Notes: generated by a model not told the origin, from the sequence alone. DNA of 32,327 bases from Candidatus Kuenenia stuttgartensis (GCA_943332855.1 CALQRA010000027.1:1-32327), one strand, 5' to 3'. Positions 15,557 to 25,744 are shown, numbered from the stretch's first letter. A program made the numbers and translations.

Positions 15557-17731
15557 ATGACCTCTGCCCGTGCCAGCGCGATCGCCGCCATCAACAACTA
15601 CAAGTCGAATGGCCAGGCCTGGAACTTCCGCGAGACGCCCACCAACGAGATCTTCGGAACCAACGTCTTCGGCGATTCGGTGATGAAGGATCGGCTGCCG
15701 AAGAGTGTCTACAAGGCCCTTCAGGCGACGATCAAGCAGGGCAAGCCGCTCGATCCGACGATTGCCGACGCCGTCGCCCTGGCGATGAAGGATTGGGCGA
15801 TCGAGAAGGGGGCCACCCACTATGCCCACGTCTTCTACCCGCTCACCGGGCTGACCGCCGAAAAGCACGACAGCTTCCTCTCCCCCACCGGCGACGGCGA
15901 CGCGATCTTCGAGTTCTCCGGCAAGGAGCTGATCCAGGGCGAGCCCGACGCCTCGAGCTTCCCCTCCGGCGGCCTGCGGGCGACGTTCGAGGCCCGCGGC
16001 TACACCGCCTGGGATCCGACGAGCCCCGCCTACATCCTCGACAACCCCAACGGCACGACGCTCTGCATCCCCACCGCCTTCTGCTCGTGGACGGGCGAGG
16101 CGCTCGACAAGAAGACCCCGCTGCTGCGGTCGATGCAGGCCCTCGACAAGCAGGCCCGCCGTGTCCTCTCCCTCTTCGGCCACAAGGATGTCGGGCAGGT
16201 GTCCGCCTCGTGCGGTCCGGAGCAGGAATACTTCCTCATCGACCGCAATTTCTACTTTGCCCGCCCCGATCTGGTCATGACCGGGAGGACGCTGTTCGGC
16301 GCCAAGCCGCCGAAGGGGCAGGAGTTCGAGGATCAGTACTTCGGCGCCATTCCGGAGCGCGTCCTGGCGTTCATGCTCGAGGTGGAGCGCGATCTCTACA
16401 AGCTCGGCGTGCCGGTGAAGACGCGGCACAACGAGGTGGCCCCGGGGCAGTACGAGATCGCCCCGGTCTACGAGAATGCCAACATCGCCACCGACCACCA
16501 GCAGTCGATCATGCAGACGCTGACGCGCGTCGCGCAGAAGTACGGCATGTCGTGCCTCCTCCACGAGAAGCCGTTCGCCGGGATCAACGGCTCCGGTAAG
16601 CACGTCAACTGGTCGATGGGCTGCAAGCTCGGCAATCTCCTCGAGCCGGGTGAGACGCCCCACGCCAACATGCAGTTCCTCGTGTTCTGCGCGGCGGTGA
16701 TCCGGGCCGTCCATCTCCACGGTGATCTCCTCCGGGCGGTCGTGGCCCACAGCGGCAACGATCACCGCCTCGGGGCCAACGAAGCCCCCCCGGCGATCAT
16801 CTCGATCTTCCTCGGCGAGCAGTTGGCCGACGTCTTCGAGCAGATCGAGAAGGGGAAGGCGACCAGCTCGAAGTCGAGCGGCACCCTCACGGTTGGTGTC
16901 CACACCCTTCCCCCGCTGCCGCAGCATGCCGGCGACCGCAACCGCACGAGCCCGTTCGCCTTCACCGGCAACAAGTTTGAGTTCCGCGCGGTCGGGTCGG
17001 CACAGTCGATCGCCGGGCCGCTGGTGGCCCTCAACACGATCGTCGCCGAGAGCCTCGACTACATCGCCACGGAGCTGGAGAAGGCCACTGGCGGCGACAT
17101 GGCGAAGCTGCCGCAGGCGGTCGAGACGCTCCTCCAGCAGATCGTTTCCGAGCACAAGGCGGTGATCTTCAACGGCAACGGCTACGCGCAGGAGTGGCAC
17201 GACGAGGCGAAGAAGCGCGGGCTCCCCAATCTCAAGGCCACGCCCGACGCCCTCTCCGTGCTCACCTCGCCGACGAATATCGCCCTGTTCGAGAAGTATG
17301 GCGTGCTAACAGAACGCGAGCTCCGCAGCCGCTACGAGATCTACATGGAGCGGTATTGCAAGGACATCAACACCGAGGCCCAGTCGGCGATCCAGATCGC
17401 GAAGACGATGATTCTCCCGGCTGCCTACCGCTACCAGGGGGAGCTCGTCGGCACGGCCCACAAGCTCAAGGATCTCGGCAAGACCGTCCACATTGGTACG
17501 CTCGACACGCTCACCACGCTCGTCGGTGAGCTCGAAGCGGGCATCATTGCCCTCGAGAAGGCGGCCGGCCATCACGGTGGCGGCGACATCCAAGCCGAAG
17601 TGGCCCACTTCCATGGGACCGTCATCCCGGCGATGGTCGCGCTCCGTGAGATCGCCGACCAGGTCGAGTCGATCCTCCCCGACGATCTCTGGCCGCTGCC
17701 GACCTACCGGGAAATGCTGTTCATCAAGTGA
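15557..17731 (+). CDS. glnN: Type III glutamine synthetase
   Basis: 724 aa, the usual size of GSIII (type I and II enzymes are about 350-470 aa). It makes glutamine from glutamate, ammonia and ATP in the cytoplasm as a large oligomer. Family signatures: N-terminal [37 protein letters not shown], the type III catalytic stretches [24 protein letters not shown] (about 289-302), NGSGKHVNW (344-352) and [14 protein letters not shown], and the C-terminal helical region ending [12 protein letters not shown]. The ATG has GAAGGA seven bases upstream. The last codon overlaps the rsmG start (GTGA, 17728-17731), so the two are translationally coupled. No PII or ammonium-transporter gene lies nearby. Control may act in the long leader. 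Confidence 0.95.
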   Translation: MTSARASAIAAINNYKSNGQAWNFRETPTNEIFGTNVFGDSVMKDRLPKSVYKALQATIKQGKPLDPTIADAVALAMKDWAIEKGATHYAHVFYPLTGLTAEKHDSFLSPTGDGDAIFEFSGKELIQGEPDASSFPSGGLRATFEARGYTAWDPTSPAYILDNPNGTTLCIPTAFCSWTGEALDKKTPLLRSMQALDKQARRVLSLFGHKDVGQVSASCGPEQEYFLIDRNFYFARPDLVMTGRTLFGAKPPKGQEFEDQYFGAIPERVLAFMLEVERDLYKLGVPVKTRHNEVAPGQYEIAPVYENANIATDHQQSIMQTLTRVAQKYGMSCLLHEKPFAGINGSGKHVNWSMGCKLGNLLEPGETPHANMQFLVFCAAVIRAVHLHGDLLRAVVAHSGNDHRLGANEAPPAIISIFLGEQLADVFEQIEKGKATSSKSSGTLTVGVHTLPPLPQHAGDRNRTSPFAFTGNKFEFRAVGSAQSIAGPLVALNTIVAESLDYIATELEKATGGDMAKLPQAVETLLQQIVSEHKAVIFNGNGYAQEWHDEAKKRGLPNLKATPDALSVLTSPTNIALFEKYGVLTERELRSRYEIYMERYCKDINTEAQSAIQIAKTMILPAAYRYQGELVGTAHKLKDLGKTVHIGTLDTLTTLVGELEAGIIALEKAAGHHGGGDIQAEVAHFHGTVIPAMVALREIADQVESILPDDLWPLPTYREMLFIK

Positions 17732-18510
17732 GCAGCACCACGTCAGGCACGCCCGACGGGGGACCACCCCCCGTCGGGCCCCTCGATCCGTCGGCACTCG
17801 CCGGGGCCATCCGGGCGGAGTGTGAGCGGCTGTCGCTCCCGCTTCCGGCCGGTGTCGAGGCGGGCTTGGCGGCTTATGCGATGCGCCTCTGGGCCTGGAA
17901 CGAGCGCCTGAATCTGACGCGCCACACCGATGTCGAGCGGTTTGTGTCGCGCGATATCGCCGATGCGGTCGCCGTGGCCGGGAATCTCGCCGCCGGCGAG
18001 CGCGTCCTCGATGTCGGCACCGGCGGGGGCGTGCCGGGCGTGCTCCTGGCGATCCTCCGCCCCGACCTCCGCGTCGAGCTCTCTGACAGCGTGGCGAAGA
18101 AGGCCAAGGCCGTGCGGGCGATCGTGGCCGAGGCGGGGCTGTCGATCCCCGTCCACGAAGGGGCCGCACAGGAGCTCGTGAGCCGGCGGGGCGAGAAGGA
18201 TCGCTTCGATGCCCTCGTCATCCGCGCGGTGGCGCCGCTGATCAAGCTGCTCAACTGGTTTGAGCCGCTGGCCGACCACTACGGGCGGATGCTGATCATC
18301 AAGGGACCGCGCTGGGAAGAGGAGAAGGGGGAGGCAAGACACCGCGGCTGGGTCAAGCAAGTGACCGTGCGCCGCGTGGCGTCCTGGCCGATCCGCGGCA
18401 GCGACAACGAGAGCGTCCTCCTCGAGGTCCGCCGGAGGGAAACCCGCGAGCCATCTCCAGCCCCCACCTCAGCACCCCCCCCCGCCCCGCCATCCCCGCG
18501 AAAGCGTTGA
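17728..18510 (+). CDS. rsmG: 16S rRNA (guanine527-N7)-methyltransferase RsmG
   Basis: 260 aa. RsmG methylates G527 of 16S rRNA using S-adenosylmethionine; its loss gives low-level streptomycin resistance in other bacteria. Seen here: [14 protein letters not shown] with the family [12 protein letters not shown], the SAM-binding loop [10 protein letters not shown] (95-104), [19 protein letters not shown], and [18 protein letters not shown] followed by [12 protein letters not shown]. The GTG start overlaps the glnN stop in GTGA. The last 25 residues are a Pro/Ser/Arg tail not typical of the family. rsmG usually sits near gidA or parAB; here it is tied to glnN instead. Confidence 0.92.
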   Translation: MSSTTSGTPDGGPPPVGPLDPSALAGAIRAECERLSLPLPAGVEAGLAAYAMRLWAWNERLNLTRHTDVERFVSRDIADAVAVAGNLAAGERVLDVGTGGGVPGVLLAILRPDLRVELSDSVAKKAKAVRAIVAEAGLSIPVHEGAAQELVSRRGEKDRFDALVIRAVAPLIKLLNWFEPLADHYGRMLIIKGPRWEEEKGEARHRGWVKQVTVRRVASWPIRGSDNESVLLEVRRRETREPSPAPTSAPPPAPPSPRKR

Positions 18511-18564
18511 TGGCGACCGTTCGGCCCTGAACAGCCGGGGATGGTTCCGAGCGCACGTCGGCAG

Positions 18565-18602
18565 GGCCCGCGGCTCCCCGGAAGGCCCGCGGCTCCCCGG
18601 AA
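18565..18602 (+). repeat. Perfect 19-bp tandem duplication
   Basis: GGCCCGCGGCTCCCCGGAA occurs at 18565-18583 and again at 18584-18602. It lies just upstream of the gene at 18618, and the second copy ends next to its purine-rich ribosome binding region. Confidence 0.8.
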
Positions 18603-18617
18603 GGATAGAATGGGGGC

Positions 18618-20954
18618 ATGGCCAACTCTCCCGCCCGCTTCGTGGTTGCCATCGTGGCGTTGGTCGCGTCGTCATCGATGCGTCCGGCCGTGGCCGAGGA
18701 TCACCCCGGCGCGGCGATCTACCGCGAGCACTGTCGTCGCTGCCATGGCGACAACGGTGTCGGCACGCCGGCAGCCCCGGCTCCGCTTGTCGGTGACCGC
18801 TCCGTCGGGCAGTTGGCCCGGTATGTCGCCGATACCATGCCGGAGGACGACCCGACCGCCGTCACCGGCGAGGCGGCAGCCGCGGTGGCAGAGTGGATTC
18901 ATGGCCGCTTCTATTCGACGCTGGCCCGTGACCGCCATCGACCGGCCCGGGTCGAACTCGCCCGGCTGACCGTTGGCCAGCACCAAAACGCCATCGCCGA
19001 TCTCGTGGCCGGGTTTCTCGCCCCCCTTCCTCACGTGAGCCCGGAGCGGGGGCTCCGCGGCGAGTATTTCCAGGGGCGCGACTTCAACCCCGCCCGCCGG
19101 GTCTTCGAGCGGCTCGATCCCGCGGTCGGCTTCGACTTCGGCGTCGAGGGGCCCGATCCGGAGCGCTTCGAGCCGGGCCGGTTTGCGATCCGCTGGCAGG
19201 GCTCGATCGTGCCGGTGGAGTCGGGGGTGCATGAGTTCATCGTCCGCACCGAGCAGGCCGTCCGGCTGCTGGTCAACCATCCCGACTGGGACGGCCCGCC
19301 GCTCATCGACGCCTGGGTGAAGTCGGGCAACGACACCGAGTACCGTGGCACGATCCACCTCCTCGCCGGACGGGCCCATCCACTGCGGCTGGAGTTCTCG
19401 AAGGCCAGCCAGGGGGTCGACAACCCGGTCCACGAGAAGCCGAGGCGGGCCTCGATCGAGCTCCTCTGGCGGCAGCCGCACGGGTCGGTCGAGCGGGTGC
19501 CCTCGCGGAACCTGATCCCCAAGCACTCGCCGGCGACGTTTGTCGTCACGACTCCCTTCCCCCCGGACGATCGCAGCATCGGCTACGAGCGCGGCAGCAC
19601 CGTCTCGAAGGAATGGCTGGAGGCGGTCGAGGCGGCGGCCGTCGAGAGCGCGGCGGCGATCCGTGAGCGGGCCGGGCAACTGGCCGGCGTGAAGCCCGAT
19701 GCCCCGGACCGGGCCGAAAGGCTGCAGGCCTTCGCCGCCACCTTCGCCGAGCGGGCCTTCTGTCGGCCCCTCGACGCGCCGGTCCAGGCGCTCGTCGCGC
19801 ATCCCTTCGTCGCAGCGCCCGACGTCGACGCGGCGCTCGAGCGATCGCTCCTCCTGGTCCTCTCCTCCCCCCGGTTCCTGTTCCGCGAGCCGCCGCTCCG
19901 GGCCGATCCGAGTCTCGCTTCGTGGGACACCGCCGCCCGGCTCTCCTTCGGCATCTGGGACTCGATTCCCGATGAGGCCCTCCGCACCGCGGCGGCCCGG
20001 GGCGAGCTCGGGACGCCCGAGCAGGTCGAGGCCCAGGTGCGGCGGATGTCAGCCGATCGGCGGGCGCTCGCCAAGCTCCAGACCTTCCTCCTCACCTGGC
20101 TGCGGGTCGACCGCCCCGCGGAGATCGCCAAGGATCCGTCCCGACATCCGGGATTCGATGCCGCCGTGGTAAGCGACCTGCGGACGAGCCTCCGGCTGCT
20201 CCTCGACGACATCGTGCTCCCCGCCGCCGGGCCGGCCGACTACCGGCGACTGTTCACCGCCGACGAGGTTCCGATCAATGGACGACTGGCTCCGTTCTAC
20301 GGCGTCGACCTTCCGGCGCGCTCCGACTTCGTCCCCGTTCGGATCGACGATGGCCACCGGGCCGGCGTCCTCACCCACCCCTATCTGATGAGCGTGCTCG
20401 CCTATCCCGGAGAGAGCTCACCGATCCACCGGGGGGTGTTCCTGACGCGGGGGATCCTCGGCAATGTTCTGAAGCCGCCGGCCGAGGCGGTGGCCCCGCT
20501 CGCCCCCGACCTCCATCCCGGTCTCTCCGCCCGACAGCGCGTCACCCTCCAGACGAGCCCCGCGGCCTGCCAGGGCTGCCACGCCGTCATCAATCCGCTC
20601 GGCTTCGCCCTCGAGGGCTTCGACGCCGTCGGTCGCTGGCGGGGAAACGGGAGCGAGACCGACGGGAGCTACCTGCCCCGGGAGGGCCCGGAGGTGCAGT
20701 TCGATGGGGCAGACGGATTGGCGGCCTATCTCGCCACGAGCGCCGATGCCGAGGAGGCCTTCCTCCAATCGCTGTTCCATGCGCTGGTCAAGCAGCCGAT
20801 CCGGGCCTGGGGGCCGGAAACCCTCCCGCAGCTGCGCCGGTCATTTGCCGCCAAGGGCTTCGATATCCGCGAGGCGGTTGTCGATATCATGAAGGTGGCG
20901 GCCTTTCCCCCCGTTCCACCACCCCCGGAGACGACCGATGATCACGCGCCGTGA
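18618..20954 (+). CDS. Planctomycete cytochrome c protein with PA14-like and DUF1592/DUF1588/DUF1585 domains
   Basis: 778 aa, exported ([20 protein letters not shown], cleavage near AVA-ED). A first haem motif C39-R-R-C42-H43 lies in a small N-terminal cytochrome c domain with TMPEDDP supplying a likely axial Met. A PA14-like carbohydrate-binding domain follows ([12 protein letters not shown] from about 146 to 285). The planctomycete domain series comes next: DUF1592 around [23 protein letters not shown]1588 around [20 protein letters not shown] with a second haem-type motif C651-Q-G-C654-H655, and DUF1585 at the C-terminus ([20 protein letters not shown]). These proteins are hugely expanded in planctomycetes, and a role in periplasmic oxidation of complex polysaccharides has been suggested but not proven. 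GGGGG seven bases before the ATG serves as the ribosome binding site. The end overlaps the DUF1552 gene by 17 nt. Confidence 0.9.
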   Translation: MANSPARFVVAIVALVASSSMRPAVAEDHPGAAIYREHCRRCHGDNGVGTPAAPAPLVGDRSVGQLARYVADTMPEDDPTAVTGEAAAAVAEWIHGRFYSTLARDRHRPARVELARLTVGQHQNAIADLVAGFLAPLPHVSPERGLRGEYFQGRDFNPARRVFERLDPAVGFDFGVEGPDPERFEPGRFAIRWQGSIVPVESGVHEFIVRTEQAVRLLVNHPDWDGPPLIDAWVKSGNDTEYRGTIHLLAGRAHPLRLEFSKASQGVDNPVHEKPRRASIELLWRQPHGSVERVPSRNLIPKHSPATFVVTTPFPPDDRSIGYERGSTVSKEWLEAVEAAAVESAAAIRERAGQLAGVKPDAPDRAERLQAFAATFAERAFCRPLDAPVQALVAHPFVAAPDVDAALERSLLLVLSSPRFLFREPPLRADPSLASWDTAARLSFGIWDSIPDEALRTAAARGELGTPEQVEAQVRRMSADRRALAKLQTFLLTWLRVDRPAEIAKDPSRHPGFDAAVVSDLRTSLRLLLDDIVLPAAGPADYRRLFTADEVPINGRLAPFYGVDLPARSDFVPVRIDDGHRAGVLTHPYLMSVLAYPGESSPIHRGVFLTRGILGNVLKPPAEAVAPLAPDLHPGLSARQRVTLQTSPAACQGCHAVINPLGFALEGFDAVGRWRGNGSETDGSYLPREGPEVQFDGADGLAAYLATSADAEEAFLQSLFHALVKQPIRAWGPETLPQLRRSFAAKGFDIREAVVDIMKVAAFPPVPPPPETTDDHAP

Positions 20955-22269
20955 ACTGTTGCGGAAGCTCGGGGTCGGTGCGGCGGTAGCGCCGTTCCTC
21001 GGCAATCTGACCAGCTTCGCAAACGCCGCCGCGGCGCGGCAGCGGCTCGTCATCGTCTTCAGCCCGGACGGCACCGTGCAGGAGAACTTCTGGCCGACCG
21101 CGGCCGGGTCATTCACCGGGCCGGAAGGGGATGCCGAGACAGCGGTGGAACTGCGTCCGATCCTCGCGCCACTGGCCCCGTTCAAGGATCGCCTCCTCAC
21201 GCTCAAGGGAGTCGGCAACAAGATCCGCGGCGACGGCGACGGCCACATGCGCGGCATCGGCTGCCTCCTCACCGGTGTCGAGCTCTTCCCTGGCAACATC
21301 CAGGGGGGGAGCGACACGCCGGCCGGCTGGTCGAGCGGACCGTCGATCGATCAGGAGATCGCCCGATTCCTCCAGGCGCGCCCAGAGACCGCCACGCGCT
21401 TCGGCTCGCTCGAGTTCGGGGTGCTCGTCCCCGACCGGGCCGACACCTGGACACGGATGGTCTACGCCGGCCCGAACAAACCGGTGGCACCGATCGACGA
21501 CCCCTACCAGATGTTCTCCCGGCTTTACGGGAGCGTGAAGCACCGCGAGAGCCTGCGGAGCGTGCTCGACGAGCTTCACGAGGATCTCGCCAGGGTGTCG
21601 GCAAGCTTGCCGGTGGAGGATCGGAGGCTCCTCGAGGAGCACGCCGACCTCGTCCGCGGCTTCGAACGGGAATTGGTGGCCCAGCGCGAGGTGGCCCAGC
21701 ACGACGTGCCGGTCCTCGAGCCGGGCATTCTCGAGGCGAACGACCGGATGCCGACGATCAGCCGGATGCAGATCGATCTGCTCGTGGCGGCCCTCGCCGC
21801 CGACTTCGCGCGCATCGTCACGCTCCAGTACACGAACTCCGTCGGCCAGCCGCACATGAAGTGGATCGGGGTCGACGAAGGGCAGCACGATCTCTCCCAC
21901 GAGCCCAACAGCAACGTCGACGCGCAGGAGAAGCTGACCCGGATCAACACCTGGTATGCCGGTGAGGTGGCCCATCTCGCGGCCCGTCTCGCCGCGACGC
22001 CGGAGCCGGGAGGGGATGGATCGATGCTCGATCACACCACGATCCTGTGGACGAACGAGCTCGGCGAGGGCAACTCGCACACGCGCGAGGACATCCCCTG
22101 GGTGATGATCGGCGGGGGCTTGGGGTTCCGCACCGGTCGGGCGCTCGAGTTTAAGTCGGTGCCCCACAACCGTCTCCTCCTCTCGCTGGCGCATGCCTTC
22201 GGGCACACCGGCCTCGAGCGCTTCGGCAATCCCGACTTCTGCGGCGACGGAGCCCTCGTGCTGGGGTGA
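20938..22269 (+). CDS. DUF1552 family exported protein
   Basis: 443 aa. It starts with a twin-arginine-type signal ([20 protein letters not shown], cleavage near ANA-AA), so it is probably exported folded. The body is typical of DUF1552: [73 protein letters not shown], and near the end [20 protein letters not shown] followed by [16 protein letters not shown]. The fold resembles the alkaline-phosphatase-like/DUF1501 group, but no activity has been shown. Its start lies inside the end of the DUF1592 gene. This DUF1592-DUF1552 order is a conserved planctomycete gene pair, so the products probably work together outside the cytoplasm. Confidence 0.92.
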   Translation: MITRRELLRKLGVGAAVAPFLGNLTSFANAAAARQRLVIVFSPDGTVQENFWPTAAGSFTGPEGDAETAVELRPILAPLAPFKDRLLTLKGVGNKIRGDGDGHMRGIGCLLTGVELFPGNIQGGSDTPAGWSSGPSIDQEIARFLQARPETATRFGSLEFGVLVPDRADTWTRMVYAGPNKPVAPIDDPYQMFSRLYGSVKHRESLRSVLDELHEDLARVSASLPVEDRRLLEEHADLVRGFERELVAQREVAQHDVPVLEPGILEANDRMPTISRMQIDLLVAALAADFARIVTLQYTNSVGQPHMKWIGVDEGQHDLSHEPNSNVDAQEKLTRINTWYAGEVAHLAARLAATPEPGGDGSMLDHTTILWTNELGEGNSHTREDIPWVMIGGGLGFRTGRALEFKSVPHNRLLLSLAHAFGHTGLERFGNPDFCGDGALVLG

Positions 22270-22286
22270 TCGGGGCCGGCGGTGCG

Positions 22287-23498
22287 TCAGGCCTGCCGCG
22301 GGAGCATCCGATCGGCCTCGTGGAGGACAACGAGACTGTCGGCTCGGTGGGCGAGCCGCTCGACCGCCTCGGGGTTTGCGGCATGACCGAACTCGAGGTC
22401 CTCGACAATGCCCTGGTCGAGATCGGAGAGGAGCACGAGGCGGCGGTCGCCGAGGGCTTGGGCGAAGAACCTCGTCACCACGGCGTCGGCGATGAGGATC
22501 GGGTCGCCCGAGGTAAGCGCCTCCCGCACCAGCGGCACCAGCGCGACTCCCTGGCGCCAGCGTTGGAACACGGGGCCGGGCGTGGCGGCGAACCGGCTGG
22601 CCAGGCAGATCGTTCCCTCCGGGTGGGTTGTCCGGGCCGCGGCCGCAACGGCTCGCACGAGGGCCCCAAGCCCGGCCTCGGGGACGGCGAGCGAGGCAAT
22701 CGTCAAGCGGGCTGAGCCCGGCAGCCGTGGCCGCCATAGCGCCGCATGCCGCCGGGCCTCGCGGGCGGCGGAGCGGGCCAGACCGAACTCGATGGCGTGG
22801 AGCGTGCTGCTGCGTCCCGGTACGACGCAAAGGTTGGCCATCGTGCCGAGCTGCCAGCCGATCTCCCGGGAGCGTTCGCGGAGCGGTGCCAGGGCCTTTC
22901 GCCCACTCCGCGCCAGCTTGCGGAGCACATCGGCCCGGTCCGCCCCCGGTGCGAAGGCCGGCCAGAGTTCGCCGTCGAACGTGGCTCCCCCCAGGCCTGC
23001 GTCCCATCCATGGAGGCCAACGGTGACGACGACGTCGGCCTCGACCAGTGGCCGCGCGACATAGAGCGGATTCCCCTCGGCGTCGGGACCGAGATAGGCC
23101 GACCCCGATTCCTGGGACGGATCGAAGAGGATCGCCCCTGCCCGCAGTGACGGCGCTGCGGTGTCGGCGGCGGGATGCGGGGTGAGCGGCGGGGCATGGA
23201 GGATGGTGAGATCCCCGGCCGACACCCCTGCCGACGCCAGCCGCCCGCAGATCGTGGCGACGATCTCATCCTCCGCGGGGAGGCGGCCACAGAGGGCGAG
23301 GGCAACGCGATCGCCGGGGACGACATGGGCCACCAGCGGAGGGCCGCTCCGCGGGCTGTCGATGGCGCCTGCCACCAGCGCCGTCGCGGCAGCGCCGCCG
23401 GCTCCGGCGGGGCCGCGGACATCAAAGGCGATGTCCGCCGCAGACGGCTCGAGGACGAGGGGATCGGCACAGCCGTAGTCGAGGAGGATCGGTTTCAC
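22287..23498 (-). CDS. LarA-like (DUF2088) protein lacking the cofactor-anchoring lysine
   Basis: 403 aa from GTG 23498; the frame is open to an ATG-like start at 23657, but those 53 residues do not resemble the family and the homologous part begins KPILLDYG. The N-terminal LarA domain has DRVALALCGR, then DEIVATICGRLASAGVSAGD and LTILHAPPLTP. The C-terminal domain has EADVVVTVGLHGWDAGLGGA, then TFDG. LarA lactate racemases attach a nickel-pincer cofactor to a lysine ten residues after a catalytic histidine (H174/K184 in Lactobacillus plantarum). Here the histidine is kept (H163) but the lysine position is T173. The GTHRP-like segment carrying the other catalytic histidine is also replaced. 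The protein is therefore probably not a pincer-dependent racemase. It is convergent with the DUF1552 gene, with 17 nt between them. Confidence 0.7.
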   Translation of the reverse strand: MKPILLDYGCADPLVLEPSAADIAFDVRGPAGAGGAAATALVAGAIDSPRSGPPLVAHVVPGDRVALALCGRLPAEDEIVATICGRLASAGVSAGDLTILHAPPLTPHPAADTAAPSLRAGAILFDPSQESGSAYLGPDAEGNPLYVARPLVEADVVVTVGLHGWDAGLGGATFDGELWPAFAPGADRADVLRKLARSGRKALAPLRERSREIGWQLGTMANLCVVPGRSSTLHAIEFGLARSAAREARRHAALWRPRLPGSARLTIASLAVPEAGLGALVRAVAAAARTTHPEGTICLASRFAATPGPVFQRWRQGVALVPLVREALTSGDPILIADAVVTRFFAQALGDRRLVLLSDLDQGIVEDLEFGHAANPEAVERLAHRADSLVVLHEADRMLPRQA

Positions 23499-23760
23499 GG
23501 TGCAGGACGCGGAGGGGGCGGGGGAGCCGACGCGGGGGCTCGTTGACTGATTCTCTCCCAGCCGCCGGTCGGAGAACAGCAACGGGTCTGCCGCTGCGGA
23601 AAACCCGACCGTCAGGGATTTCCCCGCCGGTATTTCTTCCCGCACCGGCACGTGCATACCTGGGAGGTGCCACGCTCATCCCCGGCATTCGAGGACGACG
23701 ATGCACAACCATCATCACACCACCTCCGGGGCCCCCCGGACCTGCCAGGAGACCGCCGCC

Positions 23761-24267
23761 ATGCCGTCACAGCCCCTCGAATCGATCCGTCGCGCCTCGG
23801 TGGTGCTGCTGCTGGCGGCCGTCGTCGCTGCCACGGCCGTTGCCCAGGATGGCTCCGTCGGCGGCGGGCGCGGCGTGCCGGTGATCGGTTCTCCGGCCGG
23901 GGCTGACTGCGAGAGCTGCCGCTCCCAGATGCGACCCCCCTGGCATGGCAGTGCCGTGGCGGGGTATGGGCAGCGGGTCAGCCAAGGCCATGGCGTGGCC
24001 CCGTGCATGACCGGGGCGTGCGGGCCCGGCCATGCGGCCCCCTCCCGGGCCTGCGGCCCGACCCCCTGCGGCCCCTGTGCGCCGGGGATCTGCGGCTCGA
24101 CCGGATTCTGCCATGCCCCGGTCGGTGGGGGAGGAATGCACTATCCGCTTCCCCCCTGTCTGCCCCGGCTCCACGCCTTCCTGCGGGACGGCATGGTGCT
24201 CTCGCCGCAGCCGCTGGTGGTGCCGAAGTGCCACGAGTGCGGCGCGGTCCTTCCCACCGGCTTCTGA
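23761..24267 (+). CDS. Small Cys/Gly/Pro-rich secreted protein, unknown function
   Basis: 168 aa from ATG 23761, which opens a clear signal peptide (PLESIRRASVVLLLAAVVAA, cleavage near AVAQ) and has AGGAG ten bases upstream. An in-frame ATG at 23701, with GAGG six bases upstream, would add a His-rich 20-residue leader and cannot be excluded. The mature protein has about 13 cysteines, many as CxxC or CxxxC (CESC, CGPTPCGPCAPGIC, CHEC), among Gly/Pro/His. This suggests disulfide cross-linking or metal binding in the periplasm or cell wall. I do not recognise a family. It ends 16 nt before the end of the convergent transporter gene. Confidence 0.6.
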   Translation: MPSQPLESIRRASVVLLLAAVVAATAVAQDGSVGGGRGVPVIGSPAGADCESCRSQMRPPWHGSAVAGYGQRVSQGHGVAPCMTGACGPGHAAPSRACGPTPCGPCAPGICGSTGFCHAPVGGGGMHYPLPPCLPRLHAFLRDGMVLSPQPLVVPKCHECGAVLPTGF

Positions 24268-24283
24268 CCGCTGCGACGGGCAG

Positions 24284-25696
24284 CTAGCCCGCCCAGAGCC
24301 GGCCCACGGCGAGCATCACCAGCGTGATCACCACGGCGCCGGCGAAGTCGATGATCGCCCCGCTGCGGATCATGTCGTGGAGGCGGATCCGTCCTGTGCC
24401 GTAGACGATGGCGTTGCACGGCGTGCTCACCGGCATCATGAATCCGAGGCTCGCCGCGAACGTGGCGGCCAAGCCCGCGGTGAGCGGATCACCGCCGCTG
24501 GCCCCCGCCAGGGCCATCGCCACCGGCACGACGATGTTCGCGCTGGCCGTGTTGCTCGTGAACTCGCTGGTGATCACCGCCATCAGCGTCGCCGCCGTGA
24601 TGAGGATCACGTTTCCCGGCGGCAGCCAGCCGGTCAGGCTCTTCCCGAGGGCGTCGGCGAGCCCGGTGGAGCGCGAGAGCTCCCCGAGGGCCATGCCGCC
24701 ACCGTAGAGAAGAATGATCCCCCAGTCGATCCGCTGGGCCTCCTCCCACTGAAGCGCTCTGCGGCCTGGTCCGCCGGGGAGGATGAAGAGGAGCACGGCG
24801 CCGACGAGCGCCGCGACCCCCTCGGGAACATGCCCGGCGAACCAGGCGGGGATCGGGTGCTTTGTCCCAAGGAAGAGCCCGAGAACGCCCGGCACGATCC
24901 ACAGGCAGACCGTCGTGCCGAAGGCGAAGCCCGTGCTCCTCTCCCCCACCGACCAGGTCCCTAGCCCGGTCCGCTCCCGGGCCACGAGCTCCGCCACGCC
25001 GGGGAGCCGGTCGACACCGGCCGGAAACATCCAGCCGAGGACGAGCACGGCCACGGTGGTGAGGATCGCCGCCGCCGGCACGCCGATCGCGCACCAGGTG
25101 AGGAACGAGACCTCGATGCCGAGCTCGTTGCGGATGAAGGCCAGGCCGATGAGATTCGGCGGCGTCCCGATGGGCGTCGCCAGGCCGCCGATGCTCGAGG
25201 CAAAGGCGACGGCGAGCATCAGCCCGGTGGCGAAGCGCGGGTCGAGCCGCGGGCCGGTCTGGTCGCCGGAGTGTGGGCCGCAGTTGGCGGCATCCTCGAT
25301 CGCCGCGAGGATGCCAGCGGCGATCGTCACCATCATCGCCGTTGTGGCGGTGTTGGAGATGAAGGCGCTGATCGTCGCCGACACCAGCGCCACCGCGGCG
25401 AGGATCCGCCCGGGGCGCTCCCCCACCGCCGGGAGCCCGAGCACGAAGAACGCCAGCCGCCGGTCGAGGCCGTGGACACGGATCGCCTCGGCGAGCATGA
25501 ACGAGCCGATGAACAGGAAGATGAGCGGGTCGGCAAAGGGAAGGAAAACTTCCTTCGCCGGAGCCACCCCCGCCATGACGCAGGCGACCACCCCGGCCAG
25601 CGCCGTCACCGGCAGCGGCAGCGCCTCGGTCACCCACAGCACCACCACCCCGGCGAGGATCAGGGCCAGGCTCTGGGCCTCGGGGTTGAGTGGCAT
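24284..25696 (-). CDS. DASS/SLC13 family sodium:anion (dicarboxylate or sulfate) symporter
   Basis: 470 aa and about 11-12 membrane helices. It carries both SNT motifs that define the Na+ and substrate sites of the family: SNTATTAMM (114-122) and TSNTASANIV (about 380-389). Also present are FLFIGSFMLAEAI, SSIGGLATPIGTPPN and MMPVSTPCNAIVYG. The substrate (C4-dicarboxylate, citrate or sulfate) cannot be told by eye. The ATG at 25696 is chosen: the in-frame GTG at 25729 lies inside the loop of the terminator that ends the upstream ppdK transcript. The start codon is only 12 nt beyond the terminator's T run, so the leader is either extremely short or transcription reads through from ppdK. If the substrate is a C4-dicarboxylate, co-expression with ppdK would fit anaplerotic metabolism. 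Confidence 0.88.
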   Translation of the reverse strand: MPLNPEAQSLALILAGVVVLWVTEALPLPVTALAGVVACVMAGVAPAKEVFLPFADPLIFLFIGSFMLAEAIRVHGLDRRLAFFVLGLPAVGERPGRILAAVALVSATISAFISNTATTAMMVTIAAGILAAIEDAANCGPHSGDQTGPRLDPRFATGLMLAVAFASSIGGLATPIGTPPNLIGLAFIRNELGIEVSFLTWCAIGVPAAAILTTVAVLVLGWMFPAGVDRLPGVAELVARERTGLGTWSVGERSTGFAFGTTVCLWIVPGVLGLFLGTKHPIPAWFAGHVPEGVAALVGAVLLFILPGGPGRRALQWEEAQRIDWGIILLYGGGMALGELSRSTGLADALGKSLTGWLPPGNVILITAATLMAVITSEFTSNTASANIVVPVAMALAGASGGDPLTAGLAATFAASLGFMMPVSTPCNAIVYGTGRIRLHDMIRSGAIIDFAGAVVITLVMLAVGRLWAG

Positions 25697-25707
25697 GGGC
25701 GGGGTTG

Positions 25708-25744
25708 AAAAAATCCCCCGGGGGAGCACAGGCTCCCCCGGGGG
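25708..25744 (-). terminator. Strong intrinsic terminator after ppdK
   Basis: Read on the minus strand, a perfect 12-bp stem (25744-25733 with 25726-25715; CCCCCGGGGGAG/CTCCCCCGGGGG) with a 6-nt loop is followed by A and six T residues (25713-25708). It starts 31 nt after the ppdK stop codon. Confidence 0.92.

Noticed and set aside
15355-17200. Open frames of 414 (+) and 606 (-) codons overlapping glnN
   Set aside because: Glutamine synthetase III motifs are continuous in the other frame through this whole stretch, and these products have Arg/Ala shadow composition.
22980-22982. LarA-like gene read as a pseudogene because of the missing lysine
   Set aside because: The frame is intact over 403 codons with no stop or frameshift and both domains preserved, so changed function is more likely than decay.
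25697-25729. Upstream GTG start (25729) for the anion transporter
   Set aside because: It lies in the loop of the ppdK terminator and would add 11 residues not expected in the family.
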